Assembly: GCF_021441885.1 (NCBI RefSeq)
Contig: NZ_CP090439.1
Location: forward strand, 496,001 to 560,000
Reading direction: 5' to 3'
DNA: 64,000 nucleotides
Origin: Vibrio maritimus
GTDB lineage: Bacteria > Pseudomonadota > Gammaproteobacteria > Enterobacterales > Vibrionaceae
Both the position numbers and the translations under genes were made by a program. The notes under the pieces were generated by a model. It ran no database searches, was not told the origin of the DNA, and saw nothing but the letters and a program-made list of their open reading frames with translations. Of the stretch, positions 1 to 9,566 are shown in pieces (within the stretch, counting starts at the first letter, position 1; every line of letters begins with the position of its first letter).

Positions 1-3000
1 AGTGGTGCTCGCACCCTGTCTTAGCCAATCAGTCTGGCCAGCAGCTACCTTGTAGTCCCAATGGCCATCTTCTCGAAGTAAGAGGTGACCATATTGACCG
101 TGATAGGAATAGATGCCACCTTTGGTATCAAATTTCGCTTCATCTGTATCTGGGTCGACAATGGACAGTTGACCGCTAGCATACAGCGCATCATGACTAA
201 TTTTCGACATGCCGGGCTGTGCATAATCAGGAGACATATCCTGCCCAGCTTGGTTTTCACGCACGTCACCCGTGTCCACACCTGATACTTTAGCCGCATC
301 ATTCGAACCTGTTATCACAATCTCAAGGTTTTGCGTCGTGCCCGCCCCATGCTCATCCGTGACGGTAACTGGAATGGTGAGAGTCTGTGTTTGACCTTTC
401 GCTAGGTGGTCGTAGCTCGCATTGGTCGGGTCAAACGTATAGCTGCCGTCAGCATTGAAAATTAACCCATCCACTGATTGAGCTATTGAGTAAGTTAATG
501 TTGCGCCGTGGTCGGTATCGCTTCCCTGCATCTGACCATTAAGCAGCGAACCATCTTCATTCACCGTTTGTGTTTGTGCTGTTAGAGTCGGTTTATCGTT
601 GGTACCCACGATATCTACGGTAATTACATGAGTGTCTCCGCCAAGTGTTTGTACCTGATATTGAACGTGCTCCGTTTCACCTTGCGCTAAATGCTGTAAG
701 TTTCCATTCGGAACGCTGTAAATCCACCCCCCTGCTTTGTCTATTGAGAGGCTGCCACCATAAGGATCGCTAATCGCATGAGCATTCAAGGTATGATGGA
801 AGCCACGTTGACCGATGTCCGGATCTTTTACATTTAGAACACCCCCCGTAAAGACTGTGTGTCTTGCATCACCTTGTACATGAACATCTTCTGTCACCGA
901 GCCAGTGCTTTGACCAGTAATGATTGCGGCATCATCCGTGCCCTGAACAAGTATTTCCACTTTCTGAGTTGCGCGGGAACCATCACTAGAAATAGCAACG
1001 ATGTTGAACGCCTCTGCCTTGCCATCTCCACTTCTTAGTGAGTCGACTTTTGAAGCATCCAAATCATAGTGCCAATGTCCAGAACGATCGACATAAAAGG
1101 TTCCGTAACTGCCTGCTTGAGATGACGCAGAACCTGCTAGTTCAAAGGAGACGTCATCGCCCTTATCGAGATCGTGTGCTTGCAGCATACCAACAACCGT
1201 CGTTTTGATATCTTCGACCGCTGTTCCTATAGCCGCTGTTAACGCATCTGGAGTATCAATAATGACATGATCGTCTTGACCTTGAATGGTTGCTGTTACC
1301 GGAATTCGAGTACCATCTTTTGTGATGAGAACCATGGTGTCCTGAAGCTGCTGTCCAGTCTTCAGTCCTTGTATTTCTGAACTCGTGTTATCGGCAGTGT
1401 AGCTCCATTTATTGTGCCCGTCGGTACTATGAGTTGTGGAAAAGTAGCCATGATTTCCCGTCAGACTCATTGCAAAATCTGCCGGTACCGCATGTTGGAC
1501 GCCATTGACTTCGATAAACGCGATCTCAGCCTCTGAAGCACCGTCAACATCGGTTACATCCAAGTTTGTCCAGCCCGACCAGAGCTGCCCTGTGGTGCCA
1601 GATCGAAGGTGATCTTCCGTAACCGTTCCTGACTCCTGCCCCGCTGCCAGCACACTAGCATCATTGGCTGATGCAAGATCGAATGACGCGCCTGTTGGCG
1701 TTGACCCGCCGTGCGCATCATTGATGTCATAACTAAAGTGCACTTTGCCGTGATAGTTCAGTTCAGGTGTGTAGGTATATGTACCGTCATGGTTATCGCG
1801 GATAGAACCATGATCGGCAAGCAGGTTGGCGACAGTCATTAACCCTGAGTCGTTGTTGTCTACATCGACAGCATTGGTAAGTAGTTCAGCTTTAGTGAAG
1901 GTTTGGCTAACGTCTTCTTTACCTGAATGAAGAGCCACTTCAGAAGAAACATAAGGAGCATCGTTATCCCCGTGTATAGTGATCACTATATCGTGCGTGG
2001 TGCCGTCTTTTGAATGTACAGTGATGGTATCGGTGAGCGTTTCTCCTTGGCCGAGTTGGTCTATCGCTGAACCCACGTTCGTTTTCACGTTTCCTCGGTA
2101 CCAATCGTGAGTGCCCGCAGCAACACCATAGCTCCAACGCCCATCCGAGAGTAGCATCAGATGCCCATATTTGCCGCTATAGGAAAAAGTGCCTCCATTT
2201 GGATCAAAGACACTTTCACCCGTATCGGGATCAGAAATAGTGAGCTTGCCTTTTACCGTTAATGCATCTTGGCCAATGACTCCGATCCCAGGCTGAGCAT
2301 AATCAGGAGATTTGTCTTGTCCCGCTTGATTCTCATAAACATCCCCCGTATCCACACCGCCAATAACCGCTGCGTCTCCTTTGCCTTGAAGATTTATGGT
2401 CAAGTTTTGCGTCGAACTTGCGCCATGTTCATCGGTTACAGTGACAGGAATGGTAATGACTTTATGCTCACCGTCTTTGAGCTGTTGATAGCTCGCATGA
2501 GAAGGATCAAAGGAATAACTGCCATCGGTATTGAATGTCAGTCCATCCACAGCATGAGCGATGGAATATTTGAGCGTCGCACCATGGTCGATATCCTGCC
2601 CCTGCATCTGTCCAGTTAGACGGCTACCGTCTTCAACTACAGACTGGGTTTGAGCACTTAGCGTTGGTGCATCATTGGTACCATGTATGTTCACTTCAAT
2701 GGTGAACGTGGTACCGTCTTTTGCTCGAACTACGCACTGATCAGTGAGCACCTCGCCTTCATTTAGAGACTGTACCTGAGGCTGGTGATCTCGAATAGTG
2801 TAAACATAACGCCCATCACGCATCAGTAAGATATGTCCACCTAACTTGGTGTCATAGCCAATACCGGTATACGTCTGCGGTCCGTAGTTAATATCGAATT
2901 CTGCTTCACCTTTATCTGGGTCGACAATATCCAGCTTGCCCTCAAAATGCAGCTTGTCGTGCGTGTCTATGTAACCTCTATCTTCAGTTACACCAGAGTG

Positions 3001-6000
3001 ATGCTGATCGGTCGCGGCGTAGCTAATCTGTGCATTATCCGCTACCGCATTTAAAGACGTGCTCGCATGATCGAGCATCACGCCACCATGAGCGTCTTTA
3101 ACTTGATAATAAAAGTGAACGGAACCGTTGTAGTTAGCCTCTGGGGTATAGGTAAACGTACCGTCGTGATTATCTGTAATAGTTCCCGCTGGGGTGCTGT
3201 CAGGCTTAAGCGCTTCGAGATTAGCGACCATCAATTTGCCTAAGTCATTGGTATCTACATCCGTAACGTTTGAAAGAAGACTCGATGCTTGGATAAGATA
3301 CGGCTTATCCTCATCGCCTGTTGGTAGGGTCACACTAGAGGAAACATTCGGAGCATCATTGGTTCCATGCACTGTAAATGACAACTCTTGCTGGCTTTGC
3401 CCTCCAGCAGAATCCGTTACTGTAACAACAGTCTTAACCACCTCACTATCGCCAGAGCCGATATGTTGATAAGAGGCATGTCTTGGATAGAACGTATAGC
3501 TTCCATCTGGATTGAACGTCAGGCCATCAATCGGATTTGAGATCGAGTACGTCAGTAAGTCATGATCAACATCGGTTGCTACCATCTGGCCATGGAAGAC
3601 TGCGCCATCTTCTTTCACTGATTGCGATTGGCCTGCCATCACCGGCAAATCATTGGTGCCTGTGATGGTGAACTTGAGTTCTTCTCGGTGCGAACCACCA
3701 GCGGTGTCGGTCACCGTCACCATGGTGGTCACAACTTGGGTGTCACCTTTTGCCAAATGCTGGTAAGACGCATGACTTGGATCGAACGTATAGCTGCCAT
3801 CTGGGTTGAACGTCAGGCCATCTATTGGATGTGAGGTTGAGTACGTCAGTAAGTCATGGTCAACATCGGTTGCTACCATCTGGCCTTGGAAGACTGCGCC
3901 ATCTTCTTTCACCGACTGCGATTGGCCTGCCATCACTGGCAAATCATTAGTGCCTGAAATGGTAAACTTGAGCTCTTCTCGATGCGAACCACCAGCGCTG
4001 TCGGTCACCGTCACCATGGTGTTCACAACTTGGGTGTCACCTTTTGCCAAATACTGGTACGACGCATGACTTGGATCGAACGTATAGCTGCCATCTGGGT
4101 TGAACGTCAGGCCATCTATTGGATGTGAGGTTGAGTACGTCAGTAAGTCATGGTCAACATCGGTTGCTACCATCTGGCCTTGGAAGACTGCGCCATCTTC
4201 TTTCACCGACTGCGATTGGCCTGCCATCACCGGCAAATCATTGGTGCCTGTGATGGTGAATTTGAGTTCTTCTCGGTGCGCACCGCCAGCGGTGTCCGTC
4301 ACAGTCACCATGGAGGTCACGACTTGAGTGTCACCTTTTGCCAAATGCTGATACGACGCGTGGCTTGGATCGAACGAATAGCTGCCATCAGGGTTGAACG
4401 TCAGGCCGTCAATTGGATGTGAGACTGAGTACGTCAGTAAATCTTGGTCAACATCGGTTGCTACCATCTGGCCATGGAACACTGCACCATCTTCTTTCAC
4501 CGACTGCGATTGCCCTGCCATCACCGGTAAATCATTGGTGCCTGTGATGGTGAATTTGAGCTCTTCTCGATGCGAACCGCCAGCGGTATCGGTTACAGTA
4601 ACTGTAGTAGTAACAACTTGAGTGTCACCTTTTGCCAAATGCTGATATGACGCATGACTTGGATCGAACGTATAGCTACCGTCTGGGTTGAATGTCAGAC
4701 CATCAATCGGATGTGAGGTGGTGTAAGTGAGCAAGTCGTGGTCAACGTCGGTTGCTACCATTTGACCGTGGAACACTGCGCCATCTTCTTTCACGGATTG
4801 TGATTGGCCAGCCATTACTGGTAAATCGTTGGTGCCTGTGATGGTGAACTTAAGCTCCTCTCGATGCGAGCCCCCAGCCGAATCCGTCACAGTGACCTTG
4901 GTGGTCACAACTTGGGTGTCACCTTTTGCCAAATGCTGATAGGAAGCGTGGCTTGGGTCAAACGTATAGCTACCGTCTGGGTTGAATGTCAGGCCATCGA
5001 CTGGATTGGAGATTGAATAAGTCAGTAAATCATGGTCAACATCGGTTGCTACCATTTGACCATGGAACACGGCTCCGTCTTCTTTCACCGACTGCGATTG
5101 CCCTGCCATCATTGGCAAATCGTTTGTGCCATCTATCTGAATGTCTACATTGTGATGAGTACCGTCTACCGAAGAGACAGTAAAGGATTCATTTAGATGA
5201 GACCCTTTAGCCAATTCTTGCAGTGCCGTTTGTTGATTATTGGCTTCATATTGCCAATGACCATTCGCATCGATAGTCAAGGTGCCAAATTTTCCTATCA
5301 AAGCTTGAGATAGGAAGTGATTCTGACCTTGATCACTATCTGATATAGATAAATCTCCAGACGTTTTAACACTCCCGTTTACGACATTCAGGTCTTCTTT
5401 TACCGAACCTGAATCTATACCGGAAATGATCGCGGAATCTGACGTGCCTCCAATAACAATTTCTATAAGTTGACTGGTTCCATCTACCGTGTGGATTGCG
5501 ATTTGCTCTGTGATGCTATTGCCGGAAGAAAGCTGTTGAATTGCAGGCAGAGAATTGTCTACTTGATAGTGCCAATGCCCGTCTGAATCTATATCTAGAA
5601 CACCGAATTTACCCTGAAGGACCTCAGACAGTGTATGAGACTCTCCCTGATCGACATCGACCACATCCACCTTTCCATGGACATGCATTAAACCAGAACT
5701 ATCAACATTATGGTCTTCTGTTAGGGTGCCACTGAATTGCCCTGTTATTTTGGCGACGTCATTGGTACCCGTGATTTGAAACTGCAGTACTTCACTGTGC
5801 GTACCGCCAGCACTGTCAGTGACCGTCACTGTGGTTTGGATCACGTCCATCTGCCCTTGCGCTAAATGCTGATAAGAGGCATGACTCGGGTCAAAGCTAT
5901 AGCTGCCATCAGAATTGAACGACAAGCCATCGATTGGGGTTGATATTGCGTAGGTCAGCGTGTCTCCATCGGCATCGGTTGCAACCATCTGTCCATGGAA

Positions 6001-6669
6001 GACTACATCATCTTCTTTGACGTCATGAGACTGTTCCGACAATTGCGGTTCTGAATTGTGATGACGCGATTTAGAGCCTTTATCTCGATGTTCGTTTTTT
6101 TCAGTGGACAAAACAGGGGGATGTTCGGTATCAGTTTGTTCCAGTTTCTCGTTGGATGAATTAGGTTTATGTTCTTTCTCAGGCTGCTCTATTGTGTCGG
6201 TGGAAACAACGAACGGTGTAATTACATCAGGGCGATCGACGATATGGTGTGATGTGTAGGCATGCATCGGATAATGATGAAGGGCAAGACGCGCACTCGG
6301 CAATACATGCTTTTGCTCGATTTCTTTTTTTTCGCTTTCCGCAACTAACTCATGATGTTCGTTAGAAACGTTGGAACTAGGAGCTGATTCGACCTCTTGT
6401 GTATTCTCTTGAGAGTTAACTGTTTTTTGCGAATGAGCATCACTTTCAGCAATACCTAAGTCATTACTCGTATCATCGCTGGCTTTGGCAAGAGAAGGTA
6501 ATATAAGGGCAAGTGTCGGCGGAATACCCACCTGATATCTTAACGTATTAAAAAGTCTCCGCTTTTCCCGCTGCTTCTTCTTGAGCTTAGCTTCATTGGG
6601 ACGCTTTGAAACATTTCTCGACAACTCGGTTTTATTCTCGCTTCCACTGCTTCGCTTTTTTTCAGTCAT
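1..6669 (-). CDS. Giant VCBS/cadherin-like repeat surface adhesin (3' end outside window)
   Basis: The minus frame is open from an ATG at 6669 to the window edge, giving 2,223 residues with no stop. The start has an AAGG motif about 8 nt upstream. Residues 1-35 are rich in Lys/Arg and then weakly hydrophobic, ending in SLAKA, so a signal peptide is possible but poor. About 170 charged, His-rich linker residues follow. The rest is tandem domains of roughly 97-150 residues. One type carries VATDVDHDLLTYSIS, FNPDGSYTFDPSHASY and GTND motifs; others are longer, with GxWxY blocks. These are typical of VCBS/cadherin-like extracellular domains, often calcium-binding, in type I-secreted biofilm adhesins. 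No C-terminal secretion signal or partner exporter can be seen, so the export route is inferred. Large repeat adhesin is secure; the ligand is unknown. Confidence 0.88.
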   Translation of the reverse strand, partial: MTEKKRSSGSENKTELSRNVSKRPNEAKLKKKQREKRRLFNTLRYQVGIPPTLALILPSLAKASDDTSNDLGIAESDAHSQKTVNSQENTQEVESAPSSNVSNEHHELVAESEKKEIEQKHVLPSARLALHHYPMHAYTSHHIVDRPDVITPFVVSTDTIEQPEKEHKPNSSNEKLEQTDTEHPPVLSTEKNEHRDKGSKSRHHNSEPQLSEQSHDVKEDDVVFHGQMVATDADGDTLTYAISTPIDGLSFNSDGSYSFDPSHASYQHLAQGQMDVIQTTVTVTDSAGGTHSEVLQFQITGTNDVAKITGQFSGTLTEDHNVDSSGLMHVHGKVDVVDVDQGESHTLSEVLQGKFGVLDIDSDGHWHYQVDNSLPAIQQLSSGNSITEQIAIHTVDGTSQLIEIVIGGTSDSAIISGIDSGSVKEDLNVVNGSVKTSGDLSISDSDQGQNHFLSQALIGKFGTLTIDANGHWQYEANNQQTALQELAKGSHLNESFTVSSVDGTHHNVDIQIDGTNDLPMMAGQSQSVKEDGAVFHGQMVATDVDHDLLTYSISNPVDGLTFNPDGSYTFDPSHASYQHLAKGDTQVVTTKVTVTDSAGGSHREELKFTITGTNDLPVMAGQSQSVKEDGAVFHGQMVATDVDHDLLTYTTSHPIDGLTFNPDGSYTFDPSHASYQHLAKGDTQVVTTTVTVTDTAGGSHREELKFTITGTNDLPVMAGQSQSVKEDGAVFHGQMVATDVDQDLLTYSVSHPIDGLTFNPDGSYSFDPSHASYQHLAKGDTQVVTSMVTVTDTAGGAHREELKFTITGTNDLPVMAGQSQSVKEDGAVFQGQMVATDVDHDLLTYSTSHPIDGLTFNPDGSYTFDPSHASYQYLAKGDTQVVNTMVTVTDSAGGSHREELKFTISGTNDLPVMAGQSQSVKEDGAVFQGQMVATDVDHDLLTYSTSHPIDGLTFNPDGSYTFDPSHASYQHLAKGDTQVVTTMVTVTDTAGGSHREELKFTITGTNDLPVMAGQSQSVKEDGAVFHGQMVATDVDHDLLTYSISNPIDGLTFNPDGSYTFYPRHASYQHIGSGDSEVVKTVVTVTDSAGGQSQQELSFTVHGTNDAPNVSSSVTLPTGDEDKPYLIQASSLLSNVTDVDTNDLGKLMVANLEALKPDSTPAGTITDNHDGTFTYTPEANYNGSVHFYYQVKDAHGGVMLDHASTSLNAVADNAQISYAATDQHHSGVTEDRGYIDTHDKLHFEGKLDIVDPDKGEAEFDINYGPQTYTGIGYDTKLGGHILLMRDGRYVYTIRDHQPQVQSLNEGEVLTDQCVVRAKDGTTFTIEVNIHGTNDAPTLSAQTQSVVEDGSRLTGQMQGQDIDHGATLKYSIAHAVDGLTFNTDGSYSFDPSHASYQQLKDGEHKVITIPVTVTDEHGASSTQNLTINLQGKGDAAVIGGVDTGDVYENQAGQDKSPDYAQPGIGVIGQDALTVKGKLTISDPDTGESVFDPNGGTFSYSGKYGHLMLLSDGRWSYGVAAGTHDWYRGNVKTNVGSAIDQLGQGETLTDTITVHSKDGTTHDIVITIHGDNDAPYVSSEVALHSGKEDVSQTFTKAELLTNAVDVDNNDSGLMTVANLLADHGSIRDNHDGTYTYTPELNYHGKVHFSYDINDAHGGSTPTGASFDLASANDASVLAAGQESGTVTEDHLRSGTTGQLWSGWTNLDVTDVDGASEAEIAFIEVNGVQHAVPADFAMSLTGNHGYFSTTHSTDGHNKWSYTADNTSSEIQGLKTGQQLQDTMVLITKDGTRIPVTATIQGQDDHVIIDTPDALTAAIGTAVEDIKTTVVGMLQAHDLDKGDDVSFELAGSASSQAGSYGTFYVDRSGHWHYDLDASKVDSLRSGDGKAEAFNIVAISSDGSRATQKVEILVQGTDDAAIITGQSTGSVTEDVHVQGDARHTVFTGGVLNVKDPDIGQRGFHHTLNAHAISDPYGGSLSIDKAGGWIYSVPNGNLQHLAQGETEHVQYQVQTLGGDTHVITVDIVGTNDKPTLTAQTQTVNEDGSLLNGQMQGSDTDHGATLTYSIAQSVDGLIFNADGSYTFDPTNASYDHLAKGQTQTLTIPVTVTDEHGAGTTQNLEIVITGSNDAAKVSGVDTGDVRENQAGQDMSPDYAQPGMSKISHDALYASGQLSIVDPDTDEAKFDTKGGIYSYHGQYGHLLLREDGHWDYKVAAGQTDWLRQGASTT
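3361..5124 (-). repeat. Six tandem 294-bp in-frame repeats inside the adhesin
   Basis: Units begin near 3361, 3655, 3949, 4243, 4537 and 4831, a constant step of 294 bp (98 codons). The landmark 'aacatcggttgctaccat' recurs at the same place in each unit. The middle units differ at only a few positions even at silent sites, while the outermost are more diverged. This is the pattern of recent duplication or gene conversion, so copy number may vary between strains. Confidence 0.93.
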
Positions 6670-6833
6670 TCTCTCAACCTTAAGTCACAAACCTCTTTTA
6701 AAGTTAAGGATATAGAAGGGTGTTTTGCTAACTAATCTTGATTTTTAACTGATGTTTTTTGTTCCCTTGTATTCGCGAATCTACACTTAAGCCGAACCAT
6801 GATTATCTAACACAAAAAATCGGAGGCAGTTCT

Positions 6834-7574
6834 ATGAAGATGATAAAAACGACCTTGTTCGCAGGCCTAATGGCAGCATCTGTTATCGCGAATGCAGCAG
6901 AACCACAACTTACCGATGAACAATTGCAAATGGCGATGGAAGCTAGATTGGTTGAGCAGCTCAAAGATCCACAAGCTGCGAAACTGCTATCTGAGTTTTT
7001 GATTGAGGATGTGCTCACTTGGCGAGCAGAAACCCTTGATATAAAAGAAGCGGATAGTATTCTAGCCTTTGCCTTTGGTAATCGACACGCCAAGAATGGC
7101 AACCAGATTCCAGGACCTATGAACGGTCAATTGGCCGATCTTGCTGTAGAGCTTCACAAGAAAACAGGAAAGCCAGTTTATGCACAGTGGGAAATCGCCC
7201 AGCAGATTGGCGATAGAATTGCAGAGGATAAGCTGTTTCCGATCTACCCCACCGTGAACGAAGGTGGTGAGCTCATTTACTTAAATACCACAGGGGTTGC
7301 ATTGGACGCGGTCAAACAGGCTGGCGGCTTTGAGAAAATGGGTAAAACCATTGTCCTAGCCTTTTACGAACACAACTTAAGAGCGGTCAATACAGCAAGA
7401 GAGGCTGGGCTTGAAGCGTTTGCTCCCGCTGGCTATGAAATGCCTTCCGATTACGATGCGAATTCAGGGCAACCATGGACTCGCGATAGAAACACCTTCA
7501 TGCTTTACGAGGTGAGAACGAGAGCCAACGCAAAGCGCGCTGAAATCAATGACGGCAAGATCTACAAAAAATGA
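6834..7574 (+). CDS. Periplasmic protein of unknown function
   Basis: 246 aa from the ATG at 6834, chosen because GGAGG lies just upstream and because it opens a clean signal peptide (MKMIKTTLFAGLMAASVIANA, cleaved near residue 21). An in-frame upstream start at 6759 would bury that signal. The mature part is soluble and mixed alpha/beta. A block around residues 75-120 (DSILAFAFGNR, then QLADLAVELHKKTGKPVYAQWEIA) and a later VLAFYEHNLRAVNTAREAG segment faintly recall YdcF/DUF218-type Rossmann proteins, but I cannot assign the family. It stands alone between the divergent adhesin and an EamA transporter. Exported soluble protein is secure; the role is unknown. Confidence 0.8.
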   Translation: MKMIKTTLFAGLMAASVIANAAEPQLTDEQLQMAMEARLVEQLKDPQAAKLLSEFLIEDVLTWRAETLDIKEADSILAFAFGNRHAKNGNQIPGPMNGQLADLAVELHKKTGKPVYAQWEIAQQIGDRIAEDKLFPIYPTVNEGGELIYLNTTGVALDAVKQAGGFEKMGKTIVLAFYEHNLRAVNTAREAGLEAFAPAGYEMPSDYDANSGQPWTRDRNTFMLYEVRTRANAKRAEINDGKIYKK

Positions 7575-7769
7575 CGGATATCATGTGCTAATTTGAATGT
7601 TCCGAGACTTAAAGACAATAGTGCTTTTCACATAAACGTGTAGAGCACTATTACTGATGTTCCGCTAGCTCTGGATCATATCCTTTTTGATACTCCGTCT
7701 TTCACTGGTTCTTTAACTCGTTGGCATTTGCTAACATAATCATCTGCTTATACATTCACCGGAACCACA

Positions 7770-8651
7770 ATGTCTTTCAGTTGGATAGCCTTTACTCTCC
7801 TTGCTGCATTTAGCCAGTCTTGGCGTAACGCCTTTCAAAGCAAACTCAGCGGCACTATGAGTGTCGCCGGCGTCACTCTTGCTCGTTTTCTGTGGGCAGG
7901 ACCTATCGCGTTGCTTTATCTTTTTGCGCTTTATCAATGGCAGCCCGTCGCTATTCCCACTTTCTCGGGAGAGTTCGTGTTTTACATTATTGCCGCCGCA
8001 CTAATGCAAATACTCGCCACCGGATTGATGGTGCTGCTTTTTAAGTTAGAGAACTATGCTATCGGGGCAGGATTGGCTAAGTGCGAAGCACCTGTGTCGG
8101 CGGTGCTTGGCGTCCTCTTTTTTGGAACGGTATTATCGGTAACCGGTTGGATTGGCGTTTTGATTGGCACTCTGGGTGTTCTGCTTATGAGTAGCTCATC
8201 GGGCTGGCGAAGCCTGTCACCAAAAATTTTCTTTTTGGGTATGTCTTGCAGTACCGCATTTGCACTGACGTCGCTTTGGGTTCGAGAGGCAAGCTTAAGC
8301 ATCGGGCTTCCATTTCCCCACAGTGCTGCATGGGTTCTGTTTTTGGTCATTTCGCTCCAGACAATCATCATTACCAGCTTCTTATTACTGCGAGAGCGTC
8401 ACACCTTGGCGCAGATGTTCAAGAAGCCCAAGCTAGTAATAATGACAAGCCTCGCTAGCGTTATTGGGTCTCTCGGTTGGTTCAGTGCAATGTCATTACA
8501 GGCTGTTCCTTACGTAAAGACCCTAGGACAAGTTGAAGTCATTTTTATGATCTTGATTTCTTATTTTTGGCTGGGACAAAGCATCGCTCGCAAGGACATT
8601 ACCGCACTGATTTTACTGTCTATTGCGGCAATTCTAGTGATGTGGCAGTAG
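7770..8651 (+). CDS. EamA/DMT-family membrane transporter
   Basis: 293 aa with about ten hydrophobic segments in two similar halves, the arrangement of the drug/metabolite transporter superfamily. The second half contains the usual glycine-rich helices and ends LLSIAAILVMWQ. The family exports or imports small metabolites such as amino acids or nucleosides; nothing here fixes the substrate. It is a single-gene unit with its own start at 7770 and a strong terminator just after the stop. Confidence 0.85.
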   Translation: MSFSWIAFTLLAAFSQSWRNAFQSKLSGTMSVAGVTLARFLWAGPIALLYLFALYQWQPVAIPTFSGEFVFYIIAAALMQILATGLMVLLFKLENYAIGAGLAKCEAPVSAVLGVLFFGTVLSVTGWIGVLIGTLGVLLMSSSSGWRSLSPKIFFLGMSCSTAFALTSLWVREASLSIGLPFPHSAAWVLFLVISLQTIIITSFLLLRERHTLAQMFKKPKLVIMTSLASVIGSLGWFSAMSLQAVPYVKTLGQVEVIFMILISYFWLGQSIARKDITALILLSIAAILVMWQ

Positions 8652-8685
8652 GCTAAATTAGCCACTCAGAAGTGCAGAAACGCGA

Positions 8686-8720
8686 CGTAAAATGCCACTT
8701 TTACTAGGTGGCATTTTACG
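8686..8720. terminator. Bidirectional terminator between transporter and phosphodiesterase genes
   Basis: Perfect 13-bp inverted repeat (cgtaaaatgccac ... gtggcattttacg) with a 9-nt loop, located between convergent genes. AT-rich flanks on both sides suit termination in both directions. Confidence 0.85.
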
Positions 8721-8746
8721 GTTTAGTTACTTTTAACCTTTACACA

Positions 8747-9562
8747 TCAATCTATTAGCTTACCTTGTTCGTCAAAAAAGGGATAAGGTCCTTCACTGTC
8801 AGTGATATAACTAATGTGAGAAACCACCGAATCACCATCAAACTTAAAAAGCTGAATCGCATTCGGCTCGAGAGAAAACGATGAAGGTGCATCGGGCTCT
8901 AAGTCTAGAGTCACTGAATGACTATGCGAAGGTCCGACCCATACAGGTATTCCTTTCCAAACTGCAGTGATCGGTCGGTGTAAATGCCCGGCAACGATTC
9001 CAACCACATTGTTGAATTTACTCAGTACCTCATAGAGCGCTTCTGAATTCCGGAGGTTTTGAACATCCATATGAGTCAGTCCAACATGCATCGGCGGATG
9101 ATGAAGAAAAAGCAGAGCCGTCTTGTCGGGATGTTGACCTAGAGTGTCCTCCAGCCAGGATAAAGTTTCCAATGATAGTTGACCATAAGGCTTGCCGATC
9201 ACTGAACTATCCAATCCAACTAATAACTGTTCATTATACTCAGTAGCAAAATTGCAAAACTGTGGGTGGTCGAATTGAACCAACTCGCTCAACCCTTCTC
9301 TTAAGTTAGCGCGATGATCATGATTTCCTGGAACAATTAACATCGGAACTTCGACGTCCATTAGCTCTTGTTTGATAACCGCATACTCATCAGGCGTACC
9401 GAAATCTCCAAGATCTCCGGTAATAACCAGATAGTCTGGCTGTGGTACTAAGTTATTAATATGAGACACTGCTTTGCGAAGGCAGTCTAAGGTATCCACA
9501 CGACGATAAGCGCGTTGGCCACCCTTTTTAATATGTAGGTCTGTTAACTGTGCAATGAGCAT
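8747..9562 (-). CDS. GpdQ-like metallophosphoesterase (cyclic-nucleotide/glycerophosphodiester phosphodiesterase family)
   Basis: 271 aa, cytosolic, no signal peptide. It shows the five metallophosphoesterase blocks in order: TDLHI (residues 7-11), VITGDLGD (~47), VPGNHDHR (~77), LFLHHPP (~152) and VAGHLHRP (~190), which coordinate two metal ions. Overall layout and length match the CpdA/GpdQ class that cleaves phosphodiesters such as glycerophosphoethanolamine or cAMP. It is the last gene of the ABC importer operon, starting 4 bp after the ATPase stop, so the likely job is to cleave the imported phosphodiester. Substrate is inferred from context only. Confidence 0.87.
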   Translation of the reverse strand: MLIAQLTDLHIKKGGQRAYRRVDTLDCLRKAVSHINNLVPQPDYLVITGDLGDFGTPDEYAVIKQELMDVEVPMLIVPGNHDHRANLREGLSELVQFDHPQFCNFATEYNEQLLVGLDSSVIGKPYGQLSLETLSWLEDTLGQHPDKTALLFLHHPPMHVGLTHMDVQNLRNSEALYEVLSKFNNVVGIVAGHLHRPITAVWKGIPVWVGPSHSHSVTLDLEPDAPSSFSLEPNAIQLFKFDGDSVVSHISYITDSEGPYPFFDEQGKLID

Positions 9563-9566
9563 GGCG

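Noticed and set aside
3361..5124. Repeat array resembling CRISPR
   Set aside because: Repeats are 294 bp, contiguous, in frame and encode protein domains; no spacers.
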